Of a stretch of DNA of 36,270 nucleotides, positions 33,202 to 36,270 are shown piece by piece. Within the stretch, counting starts at the first letter, position 1. The number at the start of each line of letters is the position of its first letter. The DNA comes from Clostridia bacterium. Its GTDB lineage: Bacteria; Bacillota; Peptococcia; DRI-13; SV3-B141. Under the pieces are notes generated by a model that saw only the letters and a program-made list of their open reading frames with translations, was not told where the DNA came from and ran no database searches. The position numbers and the translations under genes were made by a program. Location: NCBI GenBank assembly GCA_018433015.1, contig JAHDSB010000151.1:1-36270 (forward strand). The letters run 5' to 3'.

Positions 33202-33783
33202 ATGCAGGATTACTGTCCGTGGGACAATACCTGGAAGGATCAGGTGATTTTCGTCATGACACCTTTTGCTGCTAGTGAAGCTCCTGTAGAAATGCCTGCT
33301 ACTTTTACTTACCCTGTTTTTCTATCTGTTTTTCATAAGAGGCTGAAGGAAAAAGAGTTTTGGCAGTCAGTAGCTGGAGCCATGGTTTATGTGTTAGGAC
33401 ACTGTCCCGAACATCCTCAAACTCCTGCTTACATATATTGGTTAAACCAATATAATAATAAAATCAAAGAAGAGCTAATTTTTGATGGTACAGAACAGGT
33501 TCTGAAGGGTAATTATGATACTGCTGTCTGGCTTTTACAGGCTGCGGTACTACTGAACCCGGAGCAAGTAGAGGCCCATTACAATTTGGCCTTAGCCTAT
33601 TACCAAATTGGCTTATCTTTACAAGAGGATGAAGAAGTGACAGAAAGAAAGGGCTGCCTGAAGCAGGCAGAAAAATATTTAAAAAATGCAGCGACACTAG
33701 ATCCTGAAGGGAGCCTTATCAATAACTATCTAAATGATATCCATCAACAATTAGGACTGTATGATCAGGAGTATTACACTTGA
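33202..33783 (+). CDS. tetratricopeptide repeat protein
   Basis: 193 residues. Two or three TPR-like helical pairs cover about residues 90-190, including GNYDTAVWLLQAAVLLNPEQ followed by AHYNLALAYYQIG, and a final AEKYLKNAATLDPEG. The N-terminal 80 residues (YCPWDNTWKDQVIF) are not recognised. TPRs bind other proteins; the partner is unknown. AAAGGGGAG precedes the ATG. The gene lies between the radical SAM gene and cobO with short gaps and no terminators, so it may be in the same transcript. Confidence 0.8.
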   Translation: MQDYCPWDNTWKDQVIFVMTPFAASEAPVEMPATFTYPVFLSVFHKRLKEKEFWQSVAGAMVYVLGHCPEHPQTPAYIYWLNQYNNKIKEELIFDGTEQVLKGNYDTAVWLLQAAVLLNPEQVEAHYNLALAYYQIGLSLQEDEEVTERKGCLKQAEKYLKNAATLDPEGSLINNYLNDIHQQLGLYDQEYYT

Positions 33784-33811
33784 AATAAGGAAAAAGTGAA
33801 GGAGGTTTAAT

Positions 33812-34399
33812 ATGAGTTTTAAAGGTTATGTACAAGTCTATACAGGGAATGGGAAAGGAAAAACCACAGCTGCCATAGGTTTAGCTATACGTGCTCTTGG
33901 AGCAGGGAAAAAAGTATTATTTATGCAATTTATGAAGGCCAAAAGTTATAGCGAACACAAGATATTGCCTGAAATATCTCCTAATTTAACCCTAGAAACC
34001 TTGGGCAAACCTTTTTTTGTGATGAAGGAAGGTAGTATGCCTGAAGAAGAACTGGAAAAATGGAAAGACAAAGTTGTGATTTTTCCGCCTGGACAACCTC
34101 CTCAGGAATATGTAGAACTTGTTTCTAATGGTATTAATAAAGCGAAAGAAGCCCTTACTACTGGTGAGTATGATTTAGTTATACTGGATGAACTAAATGT
34201 AGCCCTTCATTTTGATCTTGTTAAATGGGAGCAAGTTAAAGATTTAATTGACAGCAAAAGGGAAGATGTAGAACTAGTTATGACAGGGCGTGGGGCAACT
34301 GAAGAATTAATAGAAAGTGCCGATTTAGTAACGGAAATGCGGGAAGTAAAGCATTATTATACGAAGGGTGTCATGGCTAGAATTGGCATTGAGAATTAA
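33812..34399 (+). CDS. cobO: cob(I)alamin adenosyltransferase, CobO/BtuR type
   Basis: 195 residues. P-loop GNGKGKTTAAIGLAIRALGA (about 12-31) and the DLVILDELNVALHFDLV block (about 118-134) are the CobA/BtuR/CobO signature. It transfers the 5'-deoxyadenosyl group of ATP to a reduced corrinoid, forming the coenzyme B12 type cofactor. GGAGG precedes the ATG, and a terminator follows. No other cobalamin genes or riboswitch are seen in the window, so this may be a salvage copy. Confidence 0.9.
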   Translation: MSFKGYVQVYTGNGKGKTTAAIGLAIRALGAGKKVLFMQFMKAKSYSEHKILPEISPNLTLETLGKPFFVMKEGSMPEEELEKWKDKVVIFPPGQPPQEYVELVSNGINKAKEALTTGEYDLVILDELNVALHFDLVKWEQVKDLIDSKREDVELVMTGRGATEELIESADLVTEMREVKHYYTKGVMARIGIEN

Positions 34400-34427
34400 G
34401 GCAGGAGCTATTAGTAAGATCCAGGAG

Positions 34428-34456
34428 ACGGTGTAGTGTAAACTGCACCGTTTTTT
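34428..34456 (+). terminator. rho-independent terminator after cobO
   Basis: ACGGTGTAGT pairs with ACTGCACCGT (one G-U pair) around GTAA, followed by six T. Confidence 0.9.
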
Positions 34457-34534
34457 GTTACTTTTCAGTAGATACATTAAAATATTACTAAATTAGAAGA
34501 ATAGCAAAAAAGTTGTAGTAAGTATCAAGAGTAG

Positions 34535-34578
34535 ACAGAAAACAGCGGCTACAGAGGTATTTAGCTCTGCGACCGCTG
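34535..34578 (-). terminator. terminator downstream of the oadG-like gene
   Basis: CAGCGG and CCGCTG form an outer stem with an inner CAGAG/CTCTG stem; TTTTCTGT follows on the minus strand. A second hairpin (34588-34617, CCTGT/ACAGG with inner AGGC/GCCT) lies between it and the gene without a T tract. Confidence 0.65.
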
Positions 34579-34636
34579 CCTTCAACACCTGTTCATTAGG
34601 CTTAGCCTAAGGACAGGGAGTTTTGCTTTATTTGAT

Positions 34637-35011
34637 TTATAACAAATTCATATTCATGAGTTGGCCCATATTCATTGCATCTTTACGTGCGGCTAAGCTC
34701 CATGTAGGTGCATTAACTTCGGGGATCCGCTTAATATTTTTTATAATAAGATTATTGCGGTAAAAATTATTTTCAGCTTGTTCAGTTTCCTGCATATAGG
34801 CCAAGGCTGCTGCAATTACGGCTACAACTTCTTCTTCGCTTTCATCTGCTTTTATTGTCTCGTGAGGAGTAGGGAGAGAAGGTTGTTTGGCTTGTTTATT
34901 GGTAGAATCAAGAATGTATCCAAGTAATTTAATACAGGCGATTAACAGGATTAAAATACTGAAAACAACGCCTATACCTATTACTGCAACGATTAAGCCA
35001 AATTTCAGCAA
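34637..35011 (-). CDS. OadG-like sodium-pump decarboxylase gamma subunit
   Basis: 124 residues. One N-terminal membrane helix (about 5-30, GLIVAVIGIGVVFSILILL), a Pro/Glu-rich linker, then EEEVVAVIAAALAYMQ and the Trp-containing tail APTWSLAARKDAMN, the pattern of the OAD_gamma family. The gamma subunit holds together the membrane-bound biotin decarboxylase complex that pumps sodium. The start is TTG with GGAGGG 7 bases upstream. No alpha, beta or biotin-carrier genes are nearby, so its partners must be elsewhere. Confidence 0.75.
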   Translation of the reverse strand: MLKFGLIVAVIGIGVVFSILILLIACIKLLGYILDSTNKQAKQPSLPTPHETIKADESEEEVVAVIAAALAYMQETEQAENNFYRNNLIIKNIKRIPEVNAPTWSLAARKDAMNMGQLMNMNLL

Positions 35012-35108
35012 GGGAAATCCCTCCTTTATTTAATGAATATTCTGTATATATAACATATTCACTTGCAGATAAAATATAACAAATAAAATCTAATATTTTA
35101 CAAAAAAA

Positions 35109-35789
35109 CTAATATCTATGTGGTGCTTCGTTTTTTTTTAAAAGAGTCATTAATAGGATACCTGCTAAAAAACCGCCGATATGGGCCCACCAGGCAACAG
35201 TGTTGCCCATGATTCCCAAGCTTGATATTCCGTTGAAAACTTGCATGAGAAACCAGACCAGAAGGAAGAAGACCGCTGGAATATCACGAATGGTTACAAA
35301 GAAGAAGATAAAAATTAAGGAAGTTATTCTTGCCCGAGGGAAGGTGATAAAATAAGCTCCCAGAACGCCGGCGACAGCACCGCTTGCTCCAATGAGAGGT
35401 ATGGGAGAAAGGGGATCGGTTAGGGCATGAGCTAGGTTAGCCAAGATACCTGTGGCTAAGTAGAATAATAAAAAACGACCAGGGCCTAGCTTATCTTCCA
35501 CATTATCTCCAAAGATCCAGAGATAAAGCATATTAAAGATAACGTGGAACCAGCTTCCATGCAGAAAAATAGAGGTAATAAGGGGTAGATGTAATAAACC
35601 TGGCCAGGATAATACTTGTAATTGTTCCGTTAAATGAATGGGAGTAAAAGCGTAATTAAGAATTATTCTTTCCAGTTCAAATTGTGTACTGGTATATTGG
35701 CGCAAGAAAATATATAGATTAATGATAATTAAACTTATTGTAATAAGAGGAAAAGACCGAGAACGAGTGCTGTCGCGTAGAGGAATCAT
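35109..35789 (-). CDS. rhomboid family intramembrane serine protease
   Basis: 226 residues with six or so membrane helices. The catalytic Ser is in GASGAVAGVLGAYF (Ser about 133) and the catalytic His in WWAHIGGFLAGILL (about 203). The HGSWFHVIFNMLYLWIFG block in the loop before helix 2 supplies the conserved WxHxxxNM-type motif. It cleaves membrane proteins within the bilayer; its target is unknown. GAGGTAAG precedes the ATG. A single gene. Confidence 0.9.
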   Translation of the reverse strand: MIPLRDSTRSRSFPLITISLIIINLYIFLRQYTSTQFELERIILNYAFTPIHLTEQLQVLSWPGLLHLPLITSIFLHGSWFHVIFNMLYLWIFGDNVEDKLGPGRFLLFYLATGILANLAHALTDPLSPIPLIGASGAVAGVLGAYFITFPRARITSLIFIFFFVTIRDIPAVFFLLVWFLMQVFNGISSLGIMGNTVAWWAHIGGFLAGILLMTLLKKNEAPHRY

Positions 35790-35851
35790 ATTCTTACCTC
35801 ATTTCTAATAGTTTCACCTTTTTATCCTACCCTATATAGCCAAGGATTAAA

Positions 35852-35891
35852 ACAAAAAACTAAGGCTCTAATCAGAGCCAAAGCCTTAGTT
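35852..35891 (-). terminator. terminator of the 43-residue protein gene
   Basis: On the minus strand AACTAAGGCT pairs with AGCCTTAGTT around 14 bases, then TTTTTTG follows. Confidence 0.85.
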
Positions 35892-35895
35892 GCCA

Positions 35896-36027
35896 CTATT
35901 TTTTTGACTTAACTTGTTTGCAATGATATATCCATTGTTCTTCTTTAGAATCGACTTTTACACTTGTGAATTTAATAGTTGCTTTAGGAATGCGATATTT
36001 TTTAATACTATAAATCCATTCCTTCAT
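35896..36027 (-). CDS. 43-residue hypothetical protein
   Basis: A short frame coding for a basic protein that begins MKEWIYSIKKYRIPKATIKF and ends HCKQVKSKK. AAGGAGG lies a few bases before the ATG, and a strong terminator starts right after the stop, so it has the marks of a real gene. No membrane helix, one Cys. Not recognised. Confidence 0.6.
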   Translation of the reverse strand: MKEWIYSIKKYRIPKATIKFTSVKVDSKEEQWIYHCKQVKSKK

Positions 36028-36096
36028 TAATCTTCCTCCTTAGTTGTCCTTTGATATGAGAAAAATTTTTTCACCTTACCATCCTTTTATTACATT

Positions 36097-36270
36097 GTAA
36101 CCGTCTGTAATTTCTTCTTAAAATAGAAAAGAGAAAACGGACAGTAACATCCTGATTGGTTCAACTAAACTATCAGGAAAAAACACCTGATAGAAGTTTC
36201 ACTCTACCACGTAGTAACTGTCCGTAAGATAAAAGTAAGTATGAGAGAAAACGGACAGTAACATCCTGAT
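36097..36270 (-). repeat. two-hairpin interspersed repeat array running off the right edge
   Basis: A first unit has a decayed left stem arm (ACCGTCTGT at 36100-36108) and a good right arm (36137-36145), then the conserved linker and a perfect small hairpin CTATCAGG/CCTGATAG (36170-36193). A second unit has a perfect ACTGTCCGT/ACGGACAGT stem (36217-36225 and 36251-36259) around 25 bases and continues past the window. Same orientation as the 10 kb array and opposite to the pyr array. Confidence 0.85.

Overview
The window looks like chromosome of a low-G+C, endospore-forming anaerobe of the Clostridia. Supporting signs are two GerW/YtfJ sporulation proteins behind a DUF2953 (YtfI-like) gene, a cluster of 2-hydroxyacyl-CoA dehydratase activator-type proteins, an OadG-like sodium-pump subunit, strong Shine-Dalgarno sites and PyrR-type attenuation. 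I cannot name the genus.

Layout. 1-3.8 kb: a partial beta-rich protein, a DUF421/DUF4363 membrane pair (-), the ytfI-ytfJ-ytfJ spore cluster and a pyrimidine-dimer glycosylase. 4-8.5 kb: a PLP aminotransferase, then three genes that split the CoA-dehydratase activase/DUF2229 system into separate proteins. 8.5-9.6 kb: an SdpI/SdpR-type autorepressed pair (-). 9.6-14.8 kb: an unknown small protein, a repeat array, a ThrRS-like/uridine-kinase-like nucleoside kinase, an NSS sodium symporter with its tiny MetS-like partner, and DegV (-). 14.98-23.8 kb: a de novo pyrimidine operon pyrB-pyrC-carA-carB-pyrF-pyrE, preceded by two tandem PyrR-type attenuators and interrupted between pyrF and pyrE by a four-unit repeat array. 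23.8-29.8 kb (-): a visibly more G+C-rich block encoding a two-component system and an ABC exporter with a permease-M1 peptidase fusion, probably acquired. 30-36 kb: an unknown protein, cupin, cysK, a YhcC-type radical SAM protein, a TPR protein, cobO, an oadG-like gene, a rhomboid protease and a 43-residue protein.

The most unusual content is a family of roughly 115-120 bp two-hairpin repeats. It occurs at three loci (about 9.97-10.22, 22.64-23.77 and 36.10 kb to the window end) in both orientations. The two stems and a linker are conserved, the large loop differs between loci, and one stem shows compensatory change. One array lies inside the pyr operon and supplies the last codons and stop of pyrF. 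I cannot match it to a named element from sequence alone. Other points of interest are the tandem PyrR attenuators, an intrinsic terminator hairpin that swallows the ribosome-binding site of the ABC ATPase gene, and a permease-M1 fusion with an altered GAMEN-type motif.
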